Numbered from the stretch's first letter, positions 1 through 7,519 are shown. The stretch: 24,940 nucleotides of DNA from JAWWBN01 sp033720955 (GCA_033720955.1 JAWWBN010000031.1:1-24940); one strand, 5' to 3'. Program-made: numbers and translations. The notes: generated by a model from the letters alone, not told the origin.

Positions 1-1
1 C

Positions 2-757
2 ATCGCCATCGCCGTGCTCGGCTTCCTGGTCTGGGGACACCATATGTTCGTCAGCAGCCAGTCGATTTACGCCGGCATGGTCTTTTCGGTGCTGACGATG
101 ACCGTGGCGATTCCCTCGGCCATCAAGGTTTTCAACTGGACGGCGACCCTCTACGAGGGCTCGGTCTCCTGGGAGACGCCGATGCTCTACGCCATGGGCT
201 TCATCGGCCTCTTCACCATCGGCGGTCTGACCGGGGTGATGCTGGCCAACATGGGGATCGACATCCACGTCCACGACACCTACTTCGTCGTGGCCCACTT
301 CCACTACATCATGGTGGGCGGCGCCATCATGGGGTACCTGGGCGGCCTCCACTTCTGGTGGCCCAAGATCACCGGCCGCATGTACCCGCGCTTCTGGTCC
401 ATGCTCTCGGCGATGATCATCTTCATCGGCTTCAACCTCACCTTCCTGCCCCAGTTCATCCTCGGCTACCTGGGCATGCCGCGCCGCTACCACGTCTACC
501 CCGAGGAGTTCCAGGTCCTGAACGTGATGTCCTCGGCCGGGGCCACCATCCTGGGGGTCGGCTATCTGATCCCGCTGATCTACCTGATCTGGTCCATGCG
601 CTACGGCAAGAAGGCCGACGACAACCCGTGGGGCGCCGTGGGCCTCGAGTGGCAGACCTCCTCCCCGCCGCCCACCCACAACTTCGACGAGACACCCGTG
701 GTGCGCGAGGACGCCTACGACTACGCCCGCCGCGCCGAAGAGCAGAAGGTCGCCTAG
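2..757 (+). CDS. ctaD: Cytochrome c oxidase subunit I, C-terminal part (5' truncated by window)
   Basis: This is the catalytic subunit of a heme-copper oxidase, which reduces O2 at the heme a3-CuB centre in the inner membrane and pumps protons. The frame is open to the left edge, so 251 C-terminal residues are visible. The sequence WGHHMF (visible residues 11-16) carries the two CuB histidines. IPSAIKVFNW contains the K-pathway lysine. VAHFHY (about residues 97-102) supplies the heme a3 and heme a histidines. Several hydrophobic segments and a hydrophilic tail follow. These motifs mark an A-family (aa3/caa3-type) enzyme; the helix VI region that separates A1 from A2 lies outside the window. 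Subunit III follows after 8 bp, so it is part of an oxidase operon whose subunit II is presumably further upstream. The identification is secure. Confidence 0.97.
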   Translation: MAIAVLGFLVWGHHMFVSSQSIYAGMVFSVLTMTVAIPSAIKVFNWTATLYEGSVSWETPMLYAMGFIGLFTIGGLTGVMLANMGIDIHVHDTYFVVAHFHYIMVGGAIMGYLGGLHFWWPKITGRMYPRFWSMLSAMIIFIGFNLTFLPQFILGYLGMPRRYHVYPEEFQVLNVMSSAGATILGVGYLIPLIYLIWSMRYGKKADDNPWGAVGLEWQTSSPPPTHNFDETPVVREDAYDYARRAEEQKVA

Positions 758-765
758 GAGAGAAG

Positions 766-1419
766 ATGTCCGCTGAGACGGCCGGGGCCGCTCCCCTCCA
801 GCACCATTTCGACTCCTACGAGCAGCAGAGGGAGGCCTCCACCCTGGGGATGTGGGTCTTCCTGGCCACCGAGGTGCTCTTCTTCGGCGGTCTCTTCGCG
901 GCCTATCTGGTCTACCGGACGGCTCGTCCCGAGGCGTTCGTGGCGGCCAGCCACGAGCTCGACATCGGCCTGGGGGTCTTCAACACCGCCATCCTGATCG
1001 GCTCCAGCCTCACCATGGCGCTGGCGGTGCGCGCCGCCCAGCTCGGCCGTCGCAAGGCGATCGCCCTCTTCCTGCTGGCCACCATCGCCCTGGGCGGAGT
1101 CTTCCTCGGCGTCAAGGCGGTCGAGTACAGCCACAAGTTCCACGAGCACCACTTCCCCGGGCCCGCCTTCGCATGGGAGGGCGAGGACCCGCAGGGGGTG
1201 GAGATGTTCTTCAACCTCTACTTCCTGATGACCGGCCTGCACGCCACCCACATGGTCATCGGCATCGGCATCATGCTGGTGATGATCCCGCTGGCCTGGC
1301 GCGGCCGCTGGAGCCCCGAGAACCACGACTTCGTGGAGGGCTTCGGGCTCTACTGGCACTTCGTCGACATCGTCTGGATCTTCCTCTTCCCGCTCCTCTA
1401 TCTGATCGGGAGGCACTAG
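766..1419 (+). CDS. ctaE: Cytochrome c oxidase subunit III (heme-copper oxidase subunit III family)
   Basis: This membrane subunit of cytochrome c oxidase stabilises subunit I during turnover. The 217-residue product has the family pattern: an N-terminal segment LGMWVFLATEVLFFGG, a central HATHMVIG motif and a C-terminal YWHFVDIVWIFLFPLLYL. The ATG at 766 is preceded by a good ribosome site (AGGAGAGAAG) and lies 8 bp after the subunit I stop. The frame stays open further upstream, but only through shadow sequence of subunit I. At 217 residues it is the shorter bacterial form, probably without the first two helices of the seven-helix type, which is common in caa3/bacterial aa3 enzymes. The subunit IV gene begins 2 bp after its stop, indicating co-transcription. 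Confidence 0.96.
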   Translation: MSAETAGAAPLQHHFDSYEQQREASTLGMWVFLATEVLFFGGLFAAYLVYRTARPEAFVAASHELDIGLGVFNTAILIGSSLTMALAVRAAQLGRRKAIALFLLATIALGGVFLGVKAVEYSHKFHEHHFPGPAFAWEGEDPQGVEMFFNLYFLMTGLHATHMVIGIGIMLVMIPLAWRGRWSPENHDFVEGFGLYWHFVDIVWIFLFPLLYLIGRH

Positions 1420-1421
1420 GC

Positions 1422-1709
1422 ATGTCGGTCCACGTCTCGTCGCTCACGACCTACTTCGCCGTCTTCGGCGCCCTCATGGTGCTCACCGCGGTCACGGTGG
1501 CGGTGGCCTTCGTGGACCTCGGGGTTCTCAGCGACGTGGTGGCGATGGCCATCGCCGTCCTCAAGGCGACCCTCGTGGTGCTGTACTTCATGCACGTCCG
1601 GCACAGCCAGCTCATGACCCGGCTGGCCGCCGTATCCGGCTTCCTCTGGCTGTTGATCCTCTTCGGCCTGACGCTGTCCGACTACGTCACCCGCGCCTTC
1701 CTGCAGTAG
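1422..1709 (+). CDS. Cytochrome c oxidase subunit IV (prokaryotic COX IV family)
   Basis: This is a 95-residue small membrane protein with three hydrophobic stretches. The second carries the family signature of a lysine-containing helix followed by VVLYFMHVRHS, as in prokaryotic subunit IV (CtaF/CyoD-like). It is an accessory subunit of the oxidase. The ATG at 1422 comes 2 bp after the subunit III stop, with GGGAGG as the ribosome site inside the end of that gene. It is the last gene of the oxidase cluster in this window. The next gene starts 71 bp later and belongs to an unrelated function. The family call is firm; the exact symbol varies between genomes, so none is given. Confidence 0.92.
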   Translation: MSVHVSSLTTYFAVFGALMVLTAVTVAVAFVDLGVLSDVVAMAIAVLKATLVVLYFMHVRHSQLMTRLAAVSGFLWLLILFGLTLSDYVTRAFLQ

Positions 1710-1726
1710 CCGCGGAGACCCACCGC

Positions 1727-1767
1727 CCCGCACAATCACCGGCGACCACGGCCGCTTCCCGTGCGGG
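1727..1767 (+). other. Inverted repeat in the gap after the oxidase genes
   Basis: CCCGCAC at 1727-1733 and GTGCGGG at 1761-1767 are exact reverse complements separated by 27 nt, in the 71-bp gap between the oxidase subunit IV gene and the first LysE-like gene. There is no T-tract, so it is not a standard intrinsic terminator. It could be a weak hairpin or operator, or chance in GC-rich DNA. AGGA at 1769-1772 just after it probably serves as the ribosome site for the gene at 1781. Confidence 0.25.
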
Positions 1768-1780
1768 TAGGATCGAGCCG

Positions 1781-2398
1781 ATGGAGACCGCACTGCTGGG
1801 TCTGTCGTTGGGTCTCGCGGCGGGCGCGACCCCGGGGCCGCTCCTGACCCTCACGGTGACCGCCTCGCTCGAGCGCGGCTTCGCCTCCGGAGCCCGCTTC
1901 GCCGTCGCGCCGGTGTTCTCCGATCTGCCCGTCCTGGCGATCTGCCTGCTGGTGTTGAGCGAGGTCCCCGGGCGCTTCCTGGCGGTGATCTCCGGGCTCG
2001 GCGGCCTGCTTCTCGTGGCGCTGGGGATCCAGACCCTGGCCGGAGCGGCCGGGCGGGCGCCCCTCGTCAAGGGCGGCGCGGTTGCGGCGGACGACCTCCG
2101 CAAGGCGATCCTGGTCAATCTCCTCAATCCCAACCCGTGGCTCTTCTGGGCGGCCGTCGGCGGTCCCATCTTCCTGGCCGCCTGGCGCCGCCAGCCGGGC
2201 GAGGCTGCCGTGTTCCTGGCCGCCTTCTACCTGCTGCTGGTGGGGTCCAAGCTGGCGGTGGCCGCCCTCGTCGCGCGGGGACGGCACTACCTGACCGAGC
2301 CGTGGTACCGCCGCGTGGTGGGCGTCTGCGGAGCCCTTCTGGTGGTCCTCGGCGGTCTGCTGGCGGCGCGCGCCGCGACGCTCTGGGAGGGCGCGTGA
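1781..2398 (+). CDS. LysE/RhtB-family exporter (copy 1)
   Basis: This is a 205-residue integral membrane protein with about six hydrophobic segments, matching the usual length of LysE/RhtB exporters, which expel amino acids or other small metabolites using the proton gradient. The hallmark G-x-x-PGP sequence is seen as ATPGPLL near residue 16, followed by ERGF about 14 residues later and by NPNPWLFW in the middle of the protein. The substrate cannot be read from sequence. The ATG at 1781 has AGGA at 8 nt spacing. The stop overlaps the GTG start of the acyl-CoA ligase (GTGA), so translation is probably coupled. A paralogue follows the ligase and shares PGP, ERGF and PWLFW, which implies local duplication. 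Confidence 0.88.
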   Translation: METALLGLSLGLAAGATPGPLLTLTVTASLERGFASGARFAVAPVFSDLPVLAICLLVLSEVPGRFLAVISGLGGLLLVALGIQTLAGAAGRAPLVKGGAVAADDLRKAILVNLLNPNPWLFWAAVGGPIFLAAWRRQPGEAAVFLAAFYLLLVGSKLAVAALVARGRHYLTEPWYRRVVGVCGALLVVLGGLLAARAATLWEGA

Positions 2399-3951
2399 CC
2401 CCGCTCTTCGAGCCGCCGGAGAGATTCCACCTGGCCGACTACCTGCTGACGGAGAGGCTGCGCGAGGGCGCCGGCGACCGGGTCGCCCTCGCCATCCCGG
2501 GCTCGGAGATCACCTACGCCCAGATCGACGACCTGGCGCGCCGGTGGGCCTCCGTCCTGACCGAGATCGGGGTGCGCCCGGAGGAGCGCGTCCTGATCGC
2601 GCTGCCCGACGGGCTCGATTTCGTCGCCGCCCTCTTTGGGGTCCTCCACGCCGGCGCGGTGGTGGTGATGGTGAACCCGGACCTCGAGGCCGAGCGGCTG
2701 GCGGACCTGATGGAGTACAGCCGCGCCGCGTGCGCCGTGGTGGACGAGCGCGTCCTGCCGGCGTTCGCGGCCGCGGCTGCGGCGACCGACCGGCCGCCGA
2801 GGATCGTCACTCCGGCCGCCGGGAGGACCGCCCACCCCTCCTTCGAGAGCCTCGACCCGGGGGCCGGCGGCGCCTACGAGGGCCCGGGCACCCACCGCGA
2901 CGACCCGGCCATCTGGCTCTTCTCCGGCGGCACCACGGGGCGGCCCAAGGCGGTCGTCCAGACCCACCGCTCCTTCGCCAACACCACCGAGCTCTACGCC
3001 AAGGCGGCGCTGGGCTACTCGAGGGACGACGTGACCCTCTCGGTGCCCAAGCTCTTCTTCGGCTACGCCACGGGCTCGAACCTCTTCTTCCCCTTCGCCG
3101 TGGGCGCCACCGCCGTGCTCTTTCCCGAGCGGGCCACCCCGGAGCGGCTCTTCGAGCTGATCGAGAGCCGCCGGCCGACCCTCCTCGTCAACGTGCCGAC
3201 CATGGTGCGCAAGATGGTGGCCCATCCACAGGCCTCCGAGCGCGACCTCTCCTGCCTGCGCTTCGCCACCTCGGCCGGCGAGGCACTGCCGGCGCCCCTC
3301 TATCACCGCTGGAAGGAGACGTTCGGGGTCGAGCTGCTGGACGGGCTGGGCACCGCGGAGATGTGGCACATCTTCCTCTCCAATCTCCCGGGGGCCGTGC
3401 GGCCCGGCACCCTGGGGCGGGTGGTCCCCGGCTTCGAGATCGACGTCCGCGATCCGGAGGGCAGGCCGCTGCCGCCGGGCGAGGTCGGCCGTCTGTGGGT
3501 TCGCGGCGCCTCGCGCGCCCTGGGCTACTGGCGCAACCTGCCCAAGACGGCGGAGGCCTTCCGCGGCGAGTGGTTCGTGGGCGGCGACCTGGTGGTGCGC
3601 GACGAGGAGGGCTGGGTGACCTACTGCGGCCGCTCGGACGACGTCCTCAAGGTGGGCGGCAAGTGGCTGGCGCCGCAGGAGGTGGAGAGCTGCCTCATGC
3701 GCCACCCGGCGGTGGCCGAGTGCGCCGTGGTGGGCGCCGAGGACGCGGACGGGCTGATCAAGCCGACGGCCTTCGTGGTCCGCGCCGCCGGCGCCGGCGC
3801 GGACGACCTCGAGGAGACCCTGAAGGCCTGGGTGCTCGAGCACCTCCAGCCCTACAAGCACCCGCGGCGGGTCGTGGTCCTCGACGAGCTGCCCCGCACT
3901 CATCTGGGCAAGGCCGACCGGGCGAAGCTCAAGCGGCTGGCCGGCGCGTGA
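2395..3951 (+). CDS. Benzoate-CoA ligase family protein (acyl/aryl-CoA synthetase)
   Basis: This is a 518-residue ANL-superfamily adenylating enzyme that would activate a carboxylic acid as the acyl-AMP and then form the CoA thioester. The phosphate-binding motif is seen at about residues 175-188 (LFSGGTTGRPKA). GLGTAEMWHIFLSN closely follows the benzoate-CoA-ligase form of the A5 region, and GRSDDVLKVGG is the hinge motif. The adenylation lysine is probably K506 in HLGKADR. This points to the benzoate-CoA ligase subgroup, which also includes ligases for aminobenzoates and other aryl or alkyl acids, so the actual substrate is open. The GTG start overlaps the upstream LysE stop; its own TGA overlaps the next LysE start. 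No ring-reduction or beta-oxidation genes are adjacent apart from a hydroxyacyl-CoA dehydrogenase 2.7 kb away. Confidence 0.88.
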   Translation: MTPLFEPPERFHLADYLLTERLREGAGDRVALAIPGSEITYAQIDDLARRWASVLTEIGVRPEERVLIALPDGLDFVAALFGVLHAGAVVVMVNPDLEAERLADLMEYSRAACAVVDERVLPAFAAAAAATDRPPRIVTPAAGRTAHPSFESLDPGAGGAYEGPGTHRDDPAIWLFSGGTTGRPKAVVQTHRSFANTTELYAKAALGYSRDDVTLSVPKLFFGYATGSNLFFPFAVGATAVLFPERATPERLFELIESRRPTLLVNVPTMVRKMVAHPQASERDLSCLRFATSAGEALPAPLYHRWKETFGVELLDGLGTAEMWHIFLSNLPGAVRPGTLGRVVPGFEIDVRDPEGRPLPPGEVGRLWVRGASRALGYWRNLPKTAEAFRGEWFVGGDLVVRDEEGWVTYCGRSDDVLKVGGKWLAPQEVESCLMRHPAVAECAVVGAEDADGLIKPTAFVVRAAGAGADDLEETLKAWVLEHLQPYKHPRRVVVLDELPRTHLGKADRAKLKRLAGA

Positions 3952-4619
3952 CGGCGACCCTCCTGGTCGCCCTGGTTCTGGGCTGCTTCGCGGGCCTCGC
4001 CCCGGGGCCCTACACCACCATGGTCGTCGCCACGGCGATCGAGCGCGGCTTCCGGCCCGCCCTGCGGCTGGCGTTCACCCCCTTCGTGACCGACGTGGCG
4101 CCCCTGGTGGTGACCAGCCTGGCGCTCGACCGGATGAGCGCCAGCGCGCTCTCCGGCATCGGCGCCCTGGGGGGGCTCGTGGTGATCGCCATCGGCGTCC
4201 GTCTGCTGAGCCGGCACCTGGCCGAGCCCCTCGACCCCGGCACGGCGGCCCCCCCCACGGTCCGCTTCTGGCACGCCGCCGTGAGCCAGCTCCTGTCGCC
4301 GGCGCCCTGGCTCTTCTGGCTGCTGGTGGGGTCGCCGCTCTTCCTGCGGGCCTGGAAGCGCAGCCAGGTCGAGGGGGGCCTCTTCCTCGCCGTCCTCTTC
4401 CTGACCAACGTCGGCACCGCCTCCGCCCTGGCCTGGGGCGGCTCGCACGGCGCCAGGCTGCTCTCCCGGAGGTGGCGGACGGTCGCGCTGCGGGTGGCCG
4501 GCGGAGTCCTGATCGGGGGGGGAGCGCTGCTCTGCTGGAACGCCCTCTTCGGCGACCCGCAGGCGCTGATCGACTCGCAGAACGAGCTCAAGGAGATGGT
4601 GCGGGGGGCGGCGCGGTAG
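3948..4619 (+). CDS. LysE/RhtB-family exporter (copy 2)
   Basis: This is a 223-residue LysE-like membrane protein with APGPYTT near the N-terminus (the PGP hallmark), IERGF after it, and PAPWLFWLLVG in the centre. It is recognisably paralogous to the exporter before the ligase, but diverged throughout and carrying a longer polar C-terminal tail. It starts at a GTG that overlaps the ligase stop by 4 bp (GTGA), giving a translationally coupled exporter-ligase-exporter trio. LysE transporters usually act as single-gene units or homodimers; the pair could form a heteromer or serve two related substrates, but this is inference. It ends 18 bp before the convergent CAP-protein gene, and no clear terminator is visible in that gap. 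Confidence 0.86.
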   Translation: MTATLLVALVLGCFAGLAPGPYTTMVVATAIERGFRPALRLAFTPFVTDVAPLVVTSLALDRMSASALSGIGALGGLVVIAIGVRLLSRHLAEPLDPGTAAPPTVRFWHAAVSQLLSPAPWLFWLLVGSPLFLRAWKRSQVEGGLFLAVLFLTNVGTASALAWGGSHGARLLSRRWRTVALRVAGGVLIGGGALLCWNALFGDPQALIDSQNELKEMVRGAAR

Positions 4620-4637
4620 GAAGGCGAGCGCGCGGGC

Positions 4638-5519
4638 TCAGCCGTCGCCCACGACCAGCACCCAGATCACCCGTCTGCCGTCGGGTCCCCTGCCGAAGGC
4701 CAGCCCGAAGCCCACGGTCCGGTAGCCACGGTCCAGGAGCACCTGGCGGTGGCGCGGGCTCTCGAGCCAGCTCGCCACCACGTCCACGGCATCCAGCGGG
4801 CCGCTGGCCAGGTTCTCGCCCACCCGGAGCGCGGCGCAGCCGCTCGAGCGCACCCGGTGGAGGGCGTTCCTCCCCTCGGGCGACAGGTGGCCGAAGAACC
4901 CCTCGGCCAGCATCCGCTCGGCGTAGGCCTGCGCGACCCGCTCGAGACAGCCGTCGCGCTCCAGCGGGCGCGCGTCGCCGTACTGGTCGCGCGCCCAGTT
5001 GGCCCACTCCAGGAGCTCGGCGCGGACCGTCTCGGCATCGGCGAGACCGACGGTCTCCTCGGCGAAGAGATCGGCGCGCGAGCGGGCGAAGATCACCAGG
5101 TCCAGCGGACGCCCCGCCTGGCTCGCCACCCCGATTCCCACCTCGGTGAGCTCTTCGCCGAGCACCAGACGCCGGAAGGCGCCGCTACGCTCGAGGAGGG
5201 TGGAGACCTTCCGCTCGGGGGTGCCGCCCCCCGACATCTTGACCAGCTCGGCGGCGGCGGCCTCGTAGCCGGCGGCGGCCAGCTCGTCCACCAGCGGCGG
5301 CGGCGTGCGCAGCGCGGCGAGGGTCTCCGCCCGGCGCTGCGCCGCCGCGTCCAGCGCCGCCGAGCGGACGAGAGGCGGCAGCTCGGCCGCCGAGCGCTCC
5401 CAGTCGAGCTGCTCGCGGATCCGCGCGCGCCGCTCCTCGCCGGGGAGGGCGCCCGCCGCGGGCGGGCCGGCGCCGCCGGCCGCGGCGAGGAGGGTCACGA
5501 GGAGTCCCGTCGCCAGCAT
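4638..5519 (-). CDS. Secreted CAP-domain (SCP/PR-1-like) protein with a degenerate second CAP repeat
   Basis: This 293-residue protein starts with a short signal-peptide-like segment (MLATGLLVTLLAAAGGAG). Residues about 163-290 form a CAP domain with ANWAR at the first helix, GHLSP (H211), GENLASG (E235), and SWLESPRHR followed by TVGFGLA. CAP domains are extracellular; bacterial members are mostly of unknown role. Residues about 30-150 look like a worn first copy of the same fold: helical start, LVKMSGGG, ERSGAFRRLVL and TEVGIGVA line up with the second half, but the His/Glu pair is lost. C191 and C228 could form a disulfide. The ATG chosen is the last in-frame one before the signal peptide. 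It is divergent from the TauE/SafE gene across only 43 bp. Confidence 0.85.
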   Translation of the reverse strand: MLATGLLVTLLAAAGGAGPPAAGALPGEERRARIREQLDWERSAAELPPLVRSAALDAAAQRRAETLAALRTPPPLVDELAAAGYEAAAAELVKMSGGGTPERKVSTLLERSGAFRRLVLGEELTEVGIGVASQAGRPLDLVIFARSRADLFAEETVGLADAETVRAELLEWANWARDQYGDARPLERDGCLERVAQAYAERMLAEGFFGHLSPEGRNALHRVRSSGCAALRVGENLASGPLDAVDVVASWLESPRHRQVLLDRGYRTVGFGLAFGRGPDGRRVIWVLVVGDG

Positions 5520-5562
5520 CCGCCGCCATTCTAGGAGAGCGGTCGAGTAGCCTTGTCGCAGC

Positions 5563-6324
5563 TTGTCGTTGGACCCCCTCTCCCTGCTCCTCCTCGCCGG
5601 CGCCGGCTTCGCCGCCGGCACCCTCAACGTCATCGCCGGAGGCGGGTCCTTCCTGACGCTGCCGGTGCTGATCTTCCTGGGTCTGCCGCCGGGGGTGGCC
5701 AACGGCACCAACCGCATCGGGATCCTGCTGCAGAACGTGGGCGCGGTGTGGAGCTTCGACCGCTCCGGTGTGCTCGACCGCCGCTCGCTGCTGCTCACCG
5801 CCCTGCCGGCGACCCTGGGCGCCGCGGCGGGCACGGCGGCCGCGCTGGTGGTGGGCGACGACGCGTTTCGGCGGATCCTGGCCGCGGTGATGGTCCTGGC
5901 TTCCCTGGCCTCCATCTGGCGCCCCACGGCCGGCGGCGAGGCCGGCAACGCCTCCCTCGACCGCGGCCACCCCCGCGCGCTGCTCCTCGCCGCGGCCTTC
6001 TTCGGCGTGGGCGTCTACGGCGGCTTCATCCAGGCCGGCGTGGGCTTCCTGATCCTGGGCGCCACCTCCCTGGGCGGTCTGGACCTGGTCCGCGGCAACG
6101 CCGTCAAGGTCTTCGCGGTTCTCTGCTTCACCACCCTCTCTCTGGCCCTCTTCGCCCTCGGCGGCCGGGTCGCCTGGGCCCCCGGGCTGGCGCTGGCCGC
6201 GGGGACCGTCTGCGGCGGCCTGCTGGGCGCTCGCCTCACCGTCCTGCGCGGCCACCGATGGGTGCGGGCGGTGGTGACCCTGATGGTGATCGTCTTCGCC
6301 GTGAAGCTCTGGCTGGACGGCTGA
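5563..6324 (+). CDS. TauE/SafE family permease (putative sulfite/anion exporter)
   Basis: This is a 253-residue integral membrane protein with about eight hydrophobic segments, the usual length for TauE/SafE. The N-terminal half shows GTLNVIAGGGSFLTLP and NGTNRIGI; the second half repeats the pattern as GGFIQAGVGFLILG followed by NAVKVF. This two-fold G-rich repeat is the family signature. Members export sulfite, sulfoacetate or other small anions; the substrate here is unknown. The start must be a TTG at 5563 or 5569, because a stop codon in this frame lies at 5548-5550 and no ATG or GTG is available before the first helix. The AGGAG at 5533-5537 is too distant to be a normal ribosome site, so initiation may be weak. 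It converges on the small cysteine-rich gene with a 53-bp gap. Confidence 0.88.
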   Translation: MSLDPLSLLLLAGAGFAAGTLNVIAGGGSFLTLPVLIFLGLPPGVANGTNRIGILLQNVGAVWSFDRSGVLDRRSLLLTALPATLGAAAGTAAALVVGDDAFRRILAAVMVLASLASIWRPTAGGEAGNASLDRGHPRALLLAAAFFGVGVYGGFIQAGVGFLILGATSLGGLDLVRGNAVKVFAVLCFTTLSLALFALGGRVAWAPGLALAAGTVCGGLLGARLTVLRGHRWVRAVVTLMVIVFAVKLWLDG

Positions 6325-6377
6325 CCCGGGCGGCGGCGAGGGTCGCGGCGCGGCCGGCCGAACGTCGGACCGAGACC

Positions 6378-6521
6378 TCAGGCCGCCTTGCGGAGCTTCT
6401 TCCGGATCTTCTTGAGCCGCTTGCGGCGCTCGCTCTTGTCGAGGACGGCCATCACCGGGCAGCTCTTGCAGGCCTTGGCCTTGCGCTCGTACTTCCTGCA
6501 GCAGTTGGACTTGACCTTCAC
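6378..6521 (-). CDS. Small Cys/Lys-rich protein with CC-x9-CxxC pattern
   Basis: This is a 47-residue, strongly basic protein. Four cysteines are arranged as NCCRKYERKAKACKSCP (C7, C8, C18, C21), followed by a lysine/arginine-rich helix (KKIRKKLRK) to the end. The pattern resembles a recurring small bacterial family of unknown function with CC-x(n)-CxxCP, and suggests a metal site next to a nucleic-acid-binding tail; no function is established. The GTG start at 6521 is preceded by GGAAAG at 5 nt spacing, which supports it as the true start. A reading frame continues further upstream, but without a good start or conserved character. It lies downstream of, and on the same strand as, the hydroxyacyl-CoA dehydrogenase with a 110-bp gap holding a palindrome at 6587-6602. 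Confidence 0.7.
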   Translation of the reverse strand: MKVKSNCCRKYERKAKACKSCPVMAVLDKSERRKRLKKIRKKLRKAA

Positions 6522-6586
6522 GACGACTTTCCGGCGCCCGCCTCTCGACCCGGGGGCGAGGGTACGGCAGGGCGCCGGGACCGCGC

Positions 6587-6602
6587 CTTGACCGAGGTCA
6601 AG
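6587..6602. promoter_or_regulatory. Palindrome CTTGACC-GA-GGTCAAG, candidate operator
   Basis: Two exact 7-bp arms are separated by 2 bp, in the 110-bp gap between the stop of the hydroxyacyl-CoA dehydrogenase and the start of the small Cys-rich gene. It lies 66 bp upstream of the latter's start codon. The size and symmetry fit a dimeric repressor or activator site, and the TTGACC half resembles a -35 element. With no T-tract on either strand it is a poor intrinsic terminator. The role is inferred only. Confidence 0.4.
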
Positions 6603-6631
6603 CCACCGCGCACGGCCCGAGACGGCTCGCC

Positions 6632-7519
6632 CTACTCCTCGGTGGGCGTCGGCGGATCCGTCGTGTAGTCGTAGAAGCCCCGCCCCGTCTTGCGCCCCAG
6701 GTCGCCCCGCTCCACCCGGCGGGCGAGCGCCTCCGGCGGCCTGTCCTCGGGACGGCGGGTGCGCTCGAAGATCTCCAGTCGGGCGTTGTAACCGATGTCC
6801 AGACCGGAGAAGTCGGCGAGCTGGAAGGGGCCCAGGGGGTGGTTGAGCCCCAGACGCGCGGCGCGATCGATGTCCTCGAACGAGGCGACACCCGACTCGA
6901 GCAGGTGGTAGGCCTCGTTGCTGATCGCCCGCAGGATCCGGTTGACCAGGAAGCCGGGGAGCTCCTTGTGGAGCATCACCGGCTCCTTGCCCAGGCGCCG
7001 CGCCAGCGCCGCGGCGGCTTTCACCGTCGCCTCGGAGGTCGCTTCGCCCCGCACCACCTCCACCAGCTTCATCACCAGGGGCGGGAAGAAGAAGTGCATG
7101 TTGCAGACCTTGTCGGGCCGGCCGGTGGCGTCGGCGATCTCCGAGCTCATGAGGTAGGAGCTGTTGGTGGCGAGGACCGCGTGCGGCGGGCAGACGCGGT
7201 CGAGCTCGGCGAAGACCTGCCGCTTGACCTCCAGACGCTCGACCACCGCCTCGATGACGAAGTCGGCGCCCCGGGCGGCCTCCTCGAGACGGGCCGTCGG
7301 TCGCAGACGATCGAAGGCGGCCTCCATCGCCTCGGCGGTCATCCTGCCCTTCTCCACCCGGCGCCCGACGTGCTTGCGGTTCTCCTGGAGAGCCCGCTCC
7401 AACTGCTCCTCCGAGATGTCGTGCAGCCGGGTCTCGATCCCGGCGAGCGCCCCCAGCATGGCGATCTGCGACCCCATCTGGCCGGCGCCCGTCACGCAAA
7501 GCGTCCCGATCTCGTGCAT
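6632..7519 (-). CDS. 3-hydroxyacyl-CoA dehydrogenase (3-hydroxybutyryl-CoA dehydrogenase type)
   Basis: This is a 295-residue NAD-dependent enzyme that oxidises L-3-hydroxyacyl-CoA to 3-ketoacyl-CoA in fatty-acid or butyrate/PHB metabolism. The Rossmann motif GAGQMG is at residues 11-16. The family's catalytic set is visible as S120 (ATNSS), H142 (MHFFF), E154 (KLVEVV) and N193 (FLVNRI), with normal spacing. GRKTGRGFYDY near the end is the usual C-terminal motif. An oddity is that the HFFNP motif reads HFFFP, replacing a conserved Asn. It is a stand-alone single-domain protein of ordinary length. The ATG has AAGGAGA upstream. It is divergent from the DUF6503-like gene across 59 bp with a 12-bp palindrome between them. 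No other beta-oxidation enzyme is adjacent. Confidence 0.93.
   Translation of the reverse strand: MHEIGTLCVTGAGQMGSQIAMLGALAGIETRLHDISEEQLERALQENRKHVGRRVEKGRMTAEAMEAAFDRLRPTARLEEAARGADFVIEAVVERLEVKRQVFAELDRVCPPHAVLATNSSYLMSSEIADATGRPDKVCNMHFFFPPLVMKLVEVVRGEATSEATVKAAAALARRLGKEPVMLHKELPGFLVNRILRAISNEAYHLLESGVASFEDIDRAARLGLNHPLGPFQLADFSGLDIGYNARLEIFERTRRPEDRPPEALARRVERGDLGRKTGRGFYDYTTDPPTPTEE

Noticed and set aside
358..765. N-terminal extension of oxidase subunit III
   Set aside because: The frame is open only because it overlaps subunit I out of frame; the ATG at 766 has a good ribosome site and gives a normal subunit III.
5548..6668. Overlapping open frame in another phase across the TauE/SafE gene
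   Set aside because: Its Arg/Pro-rich composition is shadow-like; the frame at 5563-6324 gives a clear membrane protein with family motifs.
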